Assembly: GCA_052437175.1 (NCBI GenBank)
Contig: JBQVOK010000001.1
Coordinates: 248,001-312,000 of the forward strand
Length of the DNA: 64,000 nucleotides
Direction of reading: 5' to 3'
Source of the DNA: JACVCJ01 sp052437175
GTDB lineage: Bacteria > Bacteroidota > Bacteroidia > CAIKAF01
Under the pieces are notes generated by a model. It was not told the DNA's origin and did no database searches. It saw only the letters and a program-made list of their open reading frames with translations. This document shows, one piece after another, positions 1-9,065 of the stretch. Each line of letters begins with the position of its first letter. Position 1 is the stretch's first letter. The translations under genes and the position numbers were made by a program.

Positions 1-219
1 CACTTCGGAACCTGCGGTAGGCTCGTAGTTGTTGGTATATCCCTTGATGCGCGAATCGTACACATTGATAGGGGCAGTCTGCCACATATCCAGTGATTTA
101 CCTTCGGCCACACCTTCTTTGATATCGATCAGGATCACCTCCTGGGCCAGTTCTTTTTCAGCGATCACGTTGGCGCATGTGGCACCTACGTTTCCTGCTC
201 CTATAACGGTAACTTTCAT
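1..219 (-). CDS. mdh: malate dehydrogenase, N-terminal part (truncated by window edge)
   Basis: Malate dehydrogenase interconverts malate and oxaloacetate with NAD in the TCA cycle (cytoplasm). Only the first 73 codons are in the window; the gene continues past position 1. The start is an ATG at 219-217. The protein begins MKVTVIGAGNVGATCANV, the GxGxxG Rossmann loop that binds NAD, followed by an acidic residue at the end of the second strand (ILIDIKEG) and a segment resembling the family's LDMxQ motif (SLDMWQTAPI). It lies 25 bp after accD on the same strand, so it is probably the third gene of fbaB-accD-mdh. Lactate dehydrogenase shares the fold; the LDMWQ segment favours MDH. Confidence 0.9.
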   Translation of the reverse strand, partial: MKVTVIGAGNVGATCANVIAEKELAQEVILIDIKEGVAEGKSLDMWQTAPINVYDSRIKGYTNNYEPTAGSEV

Positions 220-244
220 TGTAATTTGAATTTGAGATTATGAA

Positions 245-1132
245 TTATTTTTTGGTCTTTTTTACGTTCTGCGTAAGGGTATCGATAAAGAAGGCCAGCT
301 GGTGCTTCAGGTCCTTGCGGTGTACGATCTTGTCCAGGAAACCGGTCTCGAGTACGAACTCGGCCGTCTGGAACCCTTCGGGCAGGTCTTTCTTGATGGT
401 CTCTTTTACCACCCGCGGACCGGCAAAACCGATCAGGGCCCTGGGCTCGGCAATATTCAGATCGCCCAGCATGGCAAAAGAAGCCGTTACACCACCCGTA
501 GTGGGATTGGTGAGTATCGAAATATAGGGCAGCTGCGCGTCGGAAAGCTGGGTAAGCTTGGCGGAGGTCTTGGCCATCTGCATCAGCGAAAAGGCGCCTT
601 CCATCATACGGGCCCCGCCCGATTTGGAAATGATGATGAACGCTTTCTTGTACTTGATGCAATGGTCGATGGCACGTGCGATCTTTTCGCCCACTACCGA
701 ACCCATACTTCCGCCGATGAAATCGAAGTCCATACAGGCAATTACGGTCTCGTGCCCGTCGATACGGCCTGCGGCTGTTTCAATGGCGTCTTTGAGGCCG
801 GTATTGGCAATTACGCTGCGGATACGGTCGGTGTATTTCTTGGTGTCGGTAAAGTTCAGCGGGTCGCCCGAGGTAATGTTCGGGTTCAGCAGGCGGTATT
901 TGCCCTGGTCGAACAGGATGTGAAAATATTCCTCGGAACCGATACGGTCGTGGTGCTGACAGTTGGGGCATACGTAGTAGTTCTCGGCATGCTCTTCGGA
1001 CCGTATGATGTTTTTGCAGGACGGGCACTTGTACCACAGTCCTTCGGGGGTTTCTTTCTTGTCTTCCGTTTCGGTAAGAATTCCTTTGCGGATACGCTTA
1101 AACCATGACATTTCTTCTTCCTGAACAGACAT
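245..1132 (-). CDS. accD: acetyl-CoA carboxylase carboxyltransferase subunit beta
   Basis: Beta subunit of the carboxyltransferase half of acetyl-CoA carboxylase, which moves the carboxyl group from biotin to acetyl-CoA to give malonyl-CoA, the first committed step of fatty acid synthesis. 295 residues, normal for the family. A four-cysteine zinc ribbon is visible (C36, C39, C55, C58: CPSC and CPNC), followed by the crotonase-like domain with GGSMGSVVGEKI and the oxyanion-loop stretch SGGARMMEG. Two ATG starts are possible: 1132 (preceded by AAGGA) and 1111, which gives the more usual MSWFKRI N-terminus and has GGAAGAAGAA before it. Sits between fbaB (32 bp) and mdh (25 bp), probably one transcript. 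Confidence 0.95.
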   Translation of the reverse strand: MSVQEEEMSWFKRIRKGILTETEDKKETPEGLWYKCPSCKNIIRSEEHAENYYVCPNCQHHDRIGSEEYFHILFDQGKYRLLNPNITSGDPLNFTDTKKYTDRIRSVIANTGLKDAIETAAGRIDGHETVIACMDFDFIGGSMGSVVGEKIARAIDHCIKYKKAFIIISKSGGARMMEGAFSLMQMAKTSAKLTQLSDAQLPYISILTNPTTGGVTASFAMLGDLNIAEPRALIGFAGPRVVKETIKKDLPEGFQTAEFVLETGFLDKIVHRKDLKHQLAFFIDTLTQNVKKTKK

Positions 1133-1164
1133 TGTTTTTTCCTTGTTTTTAGGTTTACACGGGT

Positions 1165-2235
<1,071 letters not shown>

Positions 2236-2254
2236 AAAGATATGTAATAGTGCG

Positions 2255-2286
2255 CAAAGCTAATATTTATACATCACTTGGCCAAA
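2255..2286 (-). promoter_or_regulatory. promoter of fbaB operon
   Basis: Read on the minus strand, TTTG (2286-2283), a 20-bp spacer and TAGCTTTG (2262-2255) match the Bacteroidota -33/-7 consensus TTTG-N19-TAnnTTTG. The predicted start lies about 15 nt before the fbaB ATG at 2235. Confidence 0.65.
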
Positions 2287-2649
2287 AGCAATCCCGAAAA
2301 CTTGGTAGCGCCGGGGAATAAGTGTTTTCTGCCTGCCGCAGGCAGCTTCCGGGGCTCCCTGTGCATCAAAAATGCGGCCGTGGATAAACACAGCCGCATT
2401 TGCCTTGAAGTTGCCTGTAAAAACCTTGCGAAACGCATGACATGGTATTTTCACAGACTGTTTGTCATAAAATTGCTGAACCTATGAAACATAGCCGTTT
2501 CCGGCAGTACAAGATTAGCACTTTCCGGCCGGGATCATTTACTCATAAAGGCCATAGATTTATTCAGAACGGCCACATATAGCTAATTAGCAATTTTATA
2601 CCGGAGGATATACGATAAGGCGTATTTTTGTATAGCAAGTATCCGGCCT
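2287..2649. other. non-coding divergent intergenic region with two hairpins
   Basis: Gap between divergent fbaB and the AraC gene. No convincing ORF. Two inverted repeats are visible: CTGCCTG/CAGGCAG around 2329-2345, and AAATGCGGC (2370-2378) with GCCGCATTT (2393-2401), loop 14 nt. Neither has a clear U-tract, and a terminator is not expected between divergent genes, so they may be operators or leader structures. The AraC promoter box is at its right end. Confidence 0.4.
2623..2630 (+). promoter_or_regulatory. -7 box upstream of AraC-type gene
   Basis: TATTTTTG fits TAnnTTTG exactly and ends 19 nt before the ATG at 2650. The -33 element is weak (T-rich stretch near 2594-2598). Confidence 0.5.
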
Positions 2650-3462
2650 ATGGAACAGCAGGAACTACCTAAATATTACATTACGGAAGTAGACCGTTAT
2701 ACCGATTCCGTGTACATACACCACGACCTGATGGGCGAGAAGTTTATTCCGCAGCATGCCCACGACAAGGCGCAGTTCCTGTATACCGAGGGCGGACTGG
2801 TGTACGTGCAGACGCCACAGAAGACCTATTACCTGCCGGCCCGGCATTACATGTGGATCGCACCGGGTGTGCCGCACAGCATACATCCCAATTCGCCGGA
2901 GGTAGTGATGCGTAACCTCTACTTCCCGGTAACGGCAGACGAAGATGTGTTTTTTGAACGCACGGCCATTTACCCCGTGAACGATCTGCTGCTGCATTAC
3001 CTGTTGTTCACCGGCCGCTGGAACGGCAATATCTTCCGTAAAAACCGTGAAGACTATACCATTTTAAATGCATTCAAATACCTGCTTCCGCAGTTAGGGC
3101 AGTATGCATTGCCGCTCTCGCTGCCCTTCCCGAAAGATCACCGCCTGAAAGCCATCGTGGAATACATGTCCGGGAACCTGGATGCCGCCTTCACGTTTGA
3201 ACGCATTGCGCAGCGCTTCGGCTTCAGCGAACGTTCGCTGTCCCGCCTTTTTCAGCGCGACCTGCAGATGACCTTTGTGCAGTATTTCACCATCCTGCGT
3301 ATGCTGCGTGCCCTGCACCTGCTCATAGAACAAAGGCTCAGCGTATCCGAAATTGCCCTGGCCGTAGGCTACAGCAGCATGCCCACCTTCAGTAATACGT
3401 TCACACGCATCATTGGCATGCGCCCCACGGAATACATGCGTATCAGGGGGATACTTGCCTGA
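2650..3462 (+). CDS. AraC-family transcriptional regulator with N-terminal cupin domain
   Basis: One-component DNA-binding regulator, 270 residues. The N-terminal half (about 25-115) is a cupin-like effector domain: it has PQHAHDKAQFLYTEGGL, then AIYPV-type beta strands, typical of AraC_binding domains. The C-terminal 100 residues hold the paired HTH: ALPLSLPFPKDHRLKAIVEYM leads into FTFERIAQRFGFSERSLSRL (first HTH), and LSVSEIALAVGYSSMPTFSN (second HTH), ending in the usual TRIIGMRPTEY. No adjacent metabolic or transport gene reveals the ligand; the divergent fbaB is the only obvious neighbouring candidate target (inference). Confidence 0.9.
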   Translation: MEQQELPKYYITEVDRYTDSVYIHHDLMGEKFIPQHAHDKAQFLYTEGGLVYVQTPQKTYYLPARHYMWIAPGVPHSIHPNSPEVVMRNLYFPVTADEDVFFERTAIYPVNDLLLHYLLFTGRWNGNIFRKNREDYTILNAFKYLLPQLGQYALPLSLPFPKDHRLKAIVEYMSGNLDAAFTFERIAQRFGFSERSLSRLFQRDLQMTFVQYFTILRMLRALHLLIEQRLSVSEIALAVGYSSMPTFSNTFTRIIGMRPTEYMRIRGILA

Positions 3463-3548
3463 AGTAAAAGCAGGAATCCTGCACCGGGATACATTTGATT
3501 TTTCAGTTGAAAAAGAGGTTATTTGCATAAAAAGTATGAAATTGTTCT

Positions 3549-4850
3549 ATGAGCCGCTACTGTATTTTTTTGCTTGGTTATTTTTATGTCAGCCTCTTAC
3601 ACGCACAATATTTTGTGAAGGATGATAACGTTAGTGATCAATTCCGGGTGGGATGGAAGAAAGGATTTCAGCTGACAGACCCGGTGGACAACAGTTATTA
3701 TCTCGTGTTAGGAGAGATGAAAGGTCTGCTTTATTATTATTCATCCCCGGAGGCGGAACCTCGTACCATCAAGATCACGGAGGAAAAGAAGAGGTATGTA
3801 GGAATTGGGTACAGCAAACTTTTCAATGGAATTTTCTATCATACGTACAATGAATCCAATTACACATGCATCGTGGCGATTGATGTGAAAACAGGGGAAG
3901 TAATATACCGCAAAAAGAAAATTTATAAATTGGACAGGCGCTTTGACTATCGCATGCTCATCGAAGAAGTATCGCCGGATAATGAGTATATTCTTGTTCG
4001 CTGGCAGAATACGACCCACCCGGACAAGGAATGTGTATTTTATGTAGTGGACAGAGAGGGAAACATACAGTTTACAAAAAATATTACTGATTTTACAAAG
4101 GATAAGGAGGAGCAGAAAGGTTTCGTTTCGGAACTGGATAAGGAAGGGAACTGGTATGTGCACGTACCCGGTAAAATTCAGGTGTTCGACAGGTCCGGAG
4201 TGCTGAAAGAGGAGGTAAAGACAGCTCAGAATGAATTTATCAATTTTTACTGGAACCCGCATACGTCTGAGATCGTCTTTTGGAAAATGCGTATAGAGGG
4301 TAAGCGAAGCGGATTTTATAGTTCGACGGATATGGATGAAATTACCGGGAACGACGGAACTTTTTATCCGCTGCGTTTATTGCCGATGCCTAAGTTTAAC
4401 CGGAGTTCCGTAGGATATTCACTGAAAACACAATTTGATGATGTTACAGGTAATATGCTTCTTATGGTGGAAATGGAGGTTGTTGACGAGCGGTTTTTAT
4501 ATGGCTTTAAATACGCTACCGACGTATACCTGTTTTCAGGTAAAAATAAAGTAATTTCTTCGTTCCAGGTAGGGGCCGGCCGGCTTAAAACGTACTTTTA
4601 TAAAGACCGGCTGATAATCACATACCAGGCAGCCTACAGGCATTGCCAAACCAATAAGTCCCAGGTAAAGGAAATTAAAGGGGCAGGTAGACGAACCTAT
4701 CTGAATGTAATTGTGGTAGATCCATCCGTCGGAAAGCCGGAATGTGTGGATCTATCGGAGTTTTATCCGAAAAAAAGAAATGGTCTCTGGCATTTTTGGA
4801 ATAATCATTACAAGAATAAACCCGGTTTTTATACACTGGAATTTAATTAA
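3549..4850 (+). CDS. secreted protein of unknown function
   Basis: Not recognised. 433 residues with a probable signal peptide (MSRYCIFLLGYFYVSLLHAQ, cleavage after AQ at about 20). The rest is rich in aromatic and charged residues in short beta-strand-like segments (for example VSPDNEYILVRWQN and KEGNWYVHVPGKIQVFDRSG), as in beta-propeller proteins; this is inference from pattern only. No T9SS sorting domain at the C-terminus. Codon use is visibly more A/T-rich than in neighbouring genes. The 3' end overlaps the convergent PBP4 gene by 4 bp (4847-4850). Start ATG 3549; there is no clear Shine-Dalgarno sequence. Confidence 0.75.
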   Translation: MSRYCIFLLGYFYVSLLHAQYFVKDDNVSDQFRVGWKKGFQLTDPVDNSYYLVLGEMKGLLYYYSSPEAEPRTIKITEEKKRYVGIGYSKLFNGIFYHTYNESNYTCIVAIDVKTGEVIYRKKKIYKLDRRFDYRMLIEEVSPDNEYILVRWQNTTHPDKECVFYVVDREGNIQFTKNITDFTKDKEEQKGFVSELDKEGNWYVHVPGKIQVFDRSGVLKEEVKTAQNEFINFYWNPHTSEIVFWKMRIEGKRSGFYSSTDMDEITGNDGTFYPLRLLPMPKFNRSSVGYSLKTQFDDVTGNMLLMVEMEVVDERFLYGFKYATDVYLFSGKNKVISSFQVGAGRLKTYFYKDRLIITYQAAYRHCQTNKSQVKEIKGAGRRTYLNVIVVDPSVGKPECVDLSEFYPKKRNGLWHFWNNHYKNKPGFYTLEFN

Positions 4851-6295
4851 GGCAGTTCGGCCATTTTTATCATCAGGCGTTCCATTTTGTCGGTAAGTTC
4901 CGAGGTGGAACAGCTGTAGTTATTGGCCATTACGCAAAAAGCGATCGTTTTGCCGCTCTGCGTCTGTACATAACCGGCATAGGATTTTACCCGGCTCATG
5001 GTGCCGCTTTTGGCATGTACGTTGTTGGCGGCTTTGGTGCCCTTGCACAGGTTGCGCAGCGTACCGTCCACGCCGGCAATGGAAAGCGATTCGTAAAAGG
5101 TTTTGTAGCGGCTGCTTTTGTACATGTATTCAAAGATCTTTACAATGCTGTTGGGCGAAACCGCATTGCTGCGCGAAAGTCCGCTGCCGTCGGTCATAAA
5201 AAGCTGGGGCGAGCTGAGTCCGCGGTTCACCCAGAAGCTTTCGATGATGCTGTTGCTGCCCTTGTTGCTGCCTTCGCTCTGGGTCTTGGCCGAAATGGCC
5301 TTGTGCAGGTGTTCGGCATACAGGTTGTTGCTGGGTTTATTGGTAAGAGCCACCAGTTTGCTGAGCGGGGGAGATACAATACTGCCGATCTCGGTGGCCT
5401 GGGTATAATTGATTTCAATACCTGCCCTGCGGGCATTACGCGGCAAGCCCGTTACATATAACCCGTTATCGATAAACTGCTGATAGAACGTAAGCGCGGC
5501 AATATAGGGCGGGTCGGGCATGGAGGCATGCACCTCAAATTCGGTCTGGTTGGGCGTGATACGGCCGTTGATGTAGCGGTGCTCGCTGTATTCGGCTCCG
5601 TACACATAGGCATTGTCGCCGCTGCCGCCGGCCACTACGTCGGCACGTACCTTAATGCTGGGTATATAGGGCCGCACCCCGATAAATTCGGCCGGGCGCC
5701 CTTCACGGCCCGATTTGAATTTGTACCAGATGGTATTGTCGGCAAAGGTAAGCCCGCTGGGAGCCGCCCCGTAACGGTTGCCGATATCGCTCCAGTTCCA
5801 GCCGCCGGGCGTCATCAGTTCTTCAAAAAAAGTATCGTCGGCCAGTATGTCGCCTGCAATTACTTTTACACCGCGTTCCCGCAGTTTAAGCAGGGCTTCG
5901 TTCACCACGCAACTGGCGCACAGGCCCGAATTTTCCTCGGAGCCGAAGGTAGGGTCGCCTCCGCCGCGTATAATAAAATCGCCGTTCAGTATGCCTTCTG
6001 AAGAAACTTCCCCGCGTATGTAATAGCGTGTCTTAAAGGTATAATTTTCGCCCAGTATTTCCAGTGCGGCCGCGGTGGTCACGGTCTTCATCACGCTGGC
6101 GGGCACCATGCACATCTGTGCATTGTGTTCGGCGATCAGTTCTCCGCTCTGCAGGTTCACAGCTTTGAACCCCCAGGCGGCAGAAACCAGTCCTGCATCG
6201 GTTTTTAAACGGTTTACTTCGGAACTTACTGCATTCTGTGCCTGAACACTAAGCAGTGTAATGTAAAATACTACGGAAAAAAGAAATCTGTTCAT
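4847..6295 (-). CDS. dacB: D-alanyl-D-alanine carboxypeptidase/endopeptidase, PBP4 (DacB) family
   Basis: Periplasmic low-molecular-mass penicillin-binding protein that trims pentapeptides and cuts cross-links in peptidoglycan. 482 residues with a signal peptide (residues 1-20, cut after VQAQ). All three active-site motifs of the S13 family are present: SVMK at residues 67-70 (catalytic Ser67), a SNN triad in NKPSNNLYAEHL at about 305, and KSG in HAKSGTMSRVKSY at about 430. The inserted domain between the first and second motifs, usual for PBP4, is present (GGGDPTFGSE, GGWNWSDIGNRYG). Start 54 bp after the ABC ATPase gene, same strand, so possibly co-transcribed. Confidence 0.93.
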   Translation of the reverse strand: MNRFLFSVVFYITLLSVQAQNAVSSEVNRLKTDAGLVSAAWGFKAVNLQSGELIAEHNAQMCMVPASVMKTVTTAAALEILGENYTFKTRYYIRGEVSSEGILNGDFIIRGGGDPTFGSEENSGLCASCVVNEALLKLRERGVKVIAGDILADDTFFEELMTPGGWNWSDIGNRYGAAPSGLTFADNTIWYKFKSGREGRPAEFIGVRPYIPSIKVRADVVAGGSGDNAYVYGAEYSEHRYINGRITPNQTEFEVHASMPDPPYIAALTFYQQFIDNGLYVTGLPRNARRAGIEINYTQATEIGSIVSPPLSKLVALTNKPSNNLYAEHLHKAISAKTQSEGSNKGSNSIIESFWVNRGLSSPQLFMTDGSGLSRSNAVSPNSIVKIFEYMYKSSRYKTFYESLSIAGVDGTLRNLCKGTKAANNVHAKSGTMSRVKSYAGYVQTQSGKTIAFCVMANNYSCSTSELTDKMERLMIKMAELP

Positions 6296-6349
6296 GCTCT
6301 GCTAATATACTAAACCCATTGGTTTTTCAACGCAGGCGTACAGAAAAGC

Positions 6350-7057
6350 TTATAAATGCACCGAAATTTTTTCGGTATTCTGCTCGTCGGTCTCGATCAC
6401 GCCATCGCGCATACGTATAATGCGGCGGGTATGTTTGGCAATATCTTCTTCGTGGGTAACAATTACAATGGTATTACCGGCTTCGTTCAGTTCCTGGAAC
6501 AGGCCCATGATCTCGTAGGAGGTCCTGGTATCGAGGTTACCGGTAGGTTCATCGGCCAGCAGCAGCGAGGGATTGTTCACCAGGGCACGGGCTACGGCCA
6601 CACGCTGGCGCTGTCCGCCCGAAAGCTCGTTGGGCTTGTGTTTCATACGGTCGGCCAGGTTCACTTTTTCCAGGGCCACGCGGGCGCGCTCTTCCCGTTC
6701 TTTTTTGCCGATACCTCCGTAGATCAGTGGAAGAGCCACGTTTTCGAGTGCGGTATAGCGGGGCAGCAGGTTAAAGGTCTGGAAAATGAACCCGATCTCC
6801 TTGTTGCGCACTTCGGCCAGGGCATTATCGCTCATGTGGCTAACGTCGGTGCCGTTCAGGAAATACTGTCCGCCGCTGGGTGTATCCAGGCAGCCCAGTA
6901 TGTTCATATACGTACTTTTTCCCGAGCCCGAGGGACCCATTAAAGCCACATACTCACCTTTTTTGATCTCAATATTGATCCCTTTCAGTACATGCAGTAC
7001 TTCCTGTCCCATTTTGAAATTGCGGGTAATGTTCACGGTCTTGATTATGGATGTCAT
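6350..7057 (-). CDS. ABC transporter ATP-binding protein, MacB/LolD type
   Basis: ATPase subunit of an ABC exporter or mechanotransmission system (MacB, LolD and FtsE-like class). 235 residues, the normal size for a single ATPase domain. Walker A GPSGSGKST, Q-loop in FIFQTFNLLPRYTALENV, signature LSGGQRQRVAVARAL, Walker B LLLADEPTGNLDTRTS and the switch His in IVIVTHEED are all intact. The 3-segment LNLLPRYTALENV is characteristic of the MacB/LolD branch. No permease gene is adjacent, so the partner must lie elsewhere. Start ATG 7057, 18 bp after the methyltransferase stop. Confidence 0.92.
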   Translation of the reverse strand: MTSIIKTVNITRNFKMGQEVLHVLKGINIEIKKGEYVALMGPSGSGKSTYMNILGCLDTPSGGQYFLNGTDVSHMSDNALAEVRNKEIGFIFQTFNLLPRYTALENVALPLIYGGIGKKEREERARVALEKVNLADRMKHKPNELSGGQRQRVAVARALVNNPSLLLADEPTGNLDTRTSYEIMGLFQELNEAGNTIVIVTHEEDIAKHTRRIIRMRDGVIETDEQNTEKISVHL

Positions 7058-7075
7058 CGCTTTCGGGATATAAAA

Positions 7076-7852
7076 TTAGTAACGAATATAATAATGTTCT
7101 TTGGTAAGGTCGGGGTTGAAAAACACAATGCCCATGTGAAACAGGTCGAGGCTGAGGCTTACTTCGGGCCGGGCGCATATTTCCTGCCAGGCCTGCTGCA
7201 TACCTTCGCTCCAGTAAATATCGTCGAAAATGATACAGACCGGTTTCTGCGGGGCTCCGGCAAACATGCCGTAATAGCGCAGCGTGGCCTCGTAGGTATG
7301 GTTTCCGTCGATAAATACCATGTCCGGGAGCGGCATCTTTGGTAACAGAACGGGCAGTACCTCGTCAAAATTGCCTTCGTGGCTCAGTATATTCACAAAA
7401 CCGCTTTTTTCGAAGTTCTGTATGGCCAGGTTGCGTATATAGGGGTTGCCCTCGATGGTGTGTATCTCGGCATGCGGACAGGCATCGGCCAGGTACAGGG
7501 TAGAAATGCCCAGGCTGGTACCCAGTTCCAGTATACAGCGGGGCTTCAGAAAGGCGGCAATACGGTGCAGCAGGCGGGCTTCACGTACAGGCTTTACGGA
7601 TACGGAGGCGATCCGCCGCACTTCTATTTCGCTGCCGTTGTTCTTGCGGCTGCCGGCCCCCAGGTCTATATTGGGCACGCGTGCCCTGCTGTGCAGCATT
7701 TCAGCACGCAGCTCTTCCACAGCCTTCAGGGAATGGTCGCCCCGCGAGGGTGCAATGGCCCGGGTATAAAAATCGTACAGGAAGGGCGAATGGATGCCAT
7801 GGGCATTTACGCTCTTCATACGCCACTGTATATAGGACCGGAACCATCTCAC
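7076..7852 (-). CDS. class I SAM-dependent methyltransferase
   Basis: Predicted cytoplasmic methyltransferase, substrate unknown, 258 residues. SAM motif I is ILELGTSLGISTLYLADA at about 113-130, followed by the acidic strand end IHTIEGNP and the motif MVFIDGNHTYEATLRYY, which resembles O-methyltransferase_3/24-type proteins of Bacteroidota. N-terminal YIQWRMKSVNAHGIHSPFLYDFY appears family-typical, which supports the GTG start at 7852; an in-frame ATG at 7819 is the alternative. A TACTTTTG -7 box lies only 4 nt upstream of the GTG. Leads a minus-strand run with the ABC ATPase and dacB. Confidence 0.82.
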   Translation of the reverse strand: MRWFRSYIQWRMKSVNAHGIHSPFLYDFYTRAIAPSRGDHSLKAVEELRAEMLHSRARVPNIDLGAGSRKNNGSEIEVRRIASVSVKPVREARLLHRIAAFLKPRCILELGTSLGISTLYLADACPHAEIHTIEGNPYIRNLAIQNFEKSGFVNILSHEGNFDEVLPVLLPKMPLPDMVFIDGNHTYEATLRYYGMFAGAPQKPVCIIFDDIYWSEGMQQAWQEICARPEVSLSLDLFHMGIVFFNPDLTKEHYYIRY

Positions 7853-7856
7853 AGTA

Positions 7857-7864
7857 CAAAAGTA
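7857..7864 (-). promoter_or_regulatory. -7 box for methyltransferase gene
   Basis: Minus strand TACTTTTG fits TAnnTTTG. It ends 4 nt before the GTG start, so the transcript would be leaderless unless ATG 7819 is used. No clear -33 box. Confidence 0.45.
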
Positions 7865-7925
7865 ATTTTTACGGAGCGTATGCCTTTATTATTTCGATAA
7901 AGGCACGTTATTGCTATACGTTTGA

Positions 7926-7933
7926 TACCTTTG
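7926..7933 (+). promoter_or_regulatory. -7 box upstream of lipoprotein-Sco operon
   Basis: TACCTTTG fits TAnnTTTG and lies 18 nt before ATG 7952. A second partial box, TACGTTTG, is at 7917-7924. No TTTG at the expected -33 distance. Confidence 0.45.
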
Positions 7934-7951
7934 CACAGAAATTTTTGCATT

Positions 7952-8371
7952 ATGAAGAAGTTCACGGTACTCCTGTTCTTACCCCTGCTGCTGCTCACGG
8001 CCTGTGTTTCGCCCAAACAGAAGGAAGAAAACCTGGCCAAAGAAGTAATGGCCATACACGATGAGGTAATGCCCCGTATGGGCGAAATATCCTCGTACCG
8101 CCGCGAACTGAAACAAAAGCTGAAAGCCCAGGAATTCCAGTTCTCTGCCGAAACACGCATTGAAAGACAACAGATGGAGACCCTGGTAATGAAGCTCGAC
8201 AGCGCCGATAAAGGCATGATGGACTGGATGCATAATTACAACGGAGGCAAGGACCTGTACACGCACAAAGAGATCATGGACTACCTGGAAGCGGAAAAGA
8301 AAAAGATCAGCGATGTAAAAGTGTATATGGAAAGCACACTCGACGAAACCAAAAAATACCTCGGTAAATGA
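7952..8371 (+). CDS. small lipoprotein with helical, coiled-coil-like body
   Basis: 139-residue lipoprotein of unknown function. The signal peptide MKKFTVLLFLPLLLLTAC ends in a lipobox (LTAC, Cys18), so the protein should be anchored in a membrane facing the periplasm. The rest is highly charged and helical (KEENLAKEVMAIHDEV, KKKISDVKVYMESTLDETKKY), without recognisable catalytic motifs; such proteins are sometimes labelled viral A-type inclusion-like in Bacteroidota. I chose ATG 7952 over the upstream in-frame start because it begins the signal peptide. Its stop overlaps the Sco start (ATGA, 8368-8371), implying coupled translation and a shared role, perhaps in copper or oxidase assembly (inference). 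Confidence 0.83.
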   Translation: MKKFTVLLFLPLLLLTACVSPKQKEENLAKEVMAIHDEVMPRMGEISSYRRELKQKLKAQEFQFSAETRIERQQMETLVMKLDSADKGMMDWMHNYNGGKDLYTHKEIMDYLEAEKKKISDVKVYMESTLDETKKYLGK

Positions 8372-8970
8372 AACTGAAATATTTGTACGGCGGACTTTTG
8401 TTCGCCTTTTTTATGAGCTGCGGACCCGGAAAGAATACACCCCCCGCACAGAGCGGCCCCAAAGAATTCCCGGTACTGGGAAACGGCCCCGTAACACCCT
8501 TCGGTTTTGTGGCACACACAGGCGATACCATTACCGAAAAGAATATGGACGGTAAGCTTACCGTGATGGACTTTTTCTTTACCTCGTGCCCCACCATCTG
8601 CCCCAAAATGAAAACGCAGCTCCTGCGTGTATACGAAAAGTATAAAACAAACGACCGCGTGCTGATCCTTTCGCATTCCATCGACCCGGAATTTGATACG
8701 AAGGAAGTGCTGGCCGATTTTGCGAAACGCCTCGAAGTAAGCGGCGACCGCTGGTATTTTCTTACCGGGGATAAAGACAGTATTTATGCCCGTGCCGATC
8801 AGTACATGATCAGTGCCAAGGCCGATGCTTCCGCGCCCGGAGGCTATGCGCACAGCGGAGCATTTCTGCTCATTGACGGCGACCGCAATATCCGCGGCAT
8901 GTACGACGGTACCCGCGAGCAGGCTGTAGACAGTATGATGGCCGATATGGACATCCTTCTGAAACCCTGA
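8368..8970 (+). CDS. SCO1/SenC family copper chaperone lipoprotein
   Basis: Thioredoxin-fold protein that binds copper and helps build the CuA centre of cytochrome c oxidase, in the periplasm. 200 residues with a lipobox-like FFMSC (Cys18). The copper ligands are C74 and C78 in SCPTICPK and H162 in YAHSGAFLL, exactly the CxxxC...H set of the family. The strand VMDFFFTSCP and LSHSIDPEFDTKEVL are also diagnostic. Translationally coupled to the upstream lipoprotein by an ATGA overlap and followed at once by a bidirectional terminator. Confidence 0.93.
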   Translation: MKLKYLYGGLLFAFFMSCGPGKNTPPAQSGPKEFPVLGNGPVTPFGFVAHTGDTITEKNMDGKLTVMDFFFTSCPTICPKMKTQLLRVYEKYKTNDRVLILSHSIDPEFDTKEVLADFAKRLEVSGDRWYFLTGDKDSIYARADQYMISAKADASAPGGYAHSGAFLLIDGDRNIRGMYDGTREQAVDSMMADMDILLKP

Positions 8971-8988
8971 CGTAAAAAGCAATAAAAG

Positions 8989-9028
8989 AAGACGGCCGCC
9001 TTGCTATGAGCGAGACGGCCGTCTTTCG
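8989..9028. terminator. bidirectional Rho-independent terminator
   Basis: Perfect 10-bp stem AAGACGGCCG (8989-8998) with CGGCCGTCTT (9016-9025), flanked by A-rich and T-rich ends. It separates the convergent Sco gene and the efflux operon. Confidence 0.85.
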
Positions 9029-9065
9029 TTAAGTAACAGCAGGATTTTCGTTTGTGAATGGCTTG

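Noticed and set aside
2278..2487. 69-codon plus-strand ORF upstream of the AraC gene
   Set aside because: It starts at a TTG (no ATG), has no protein-like pattern and overlaps the hairpins of the intergenic region.
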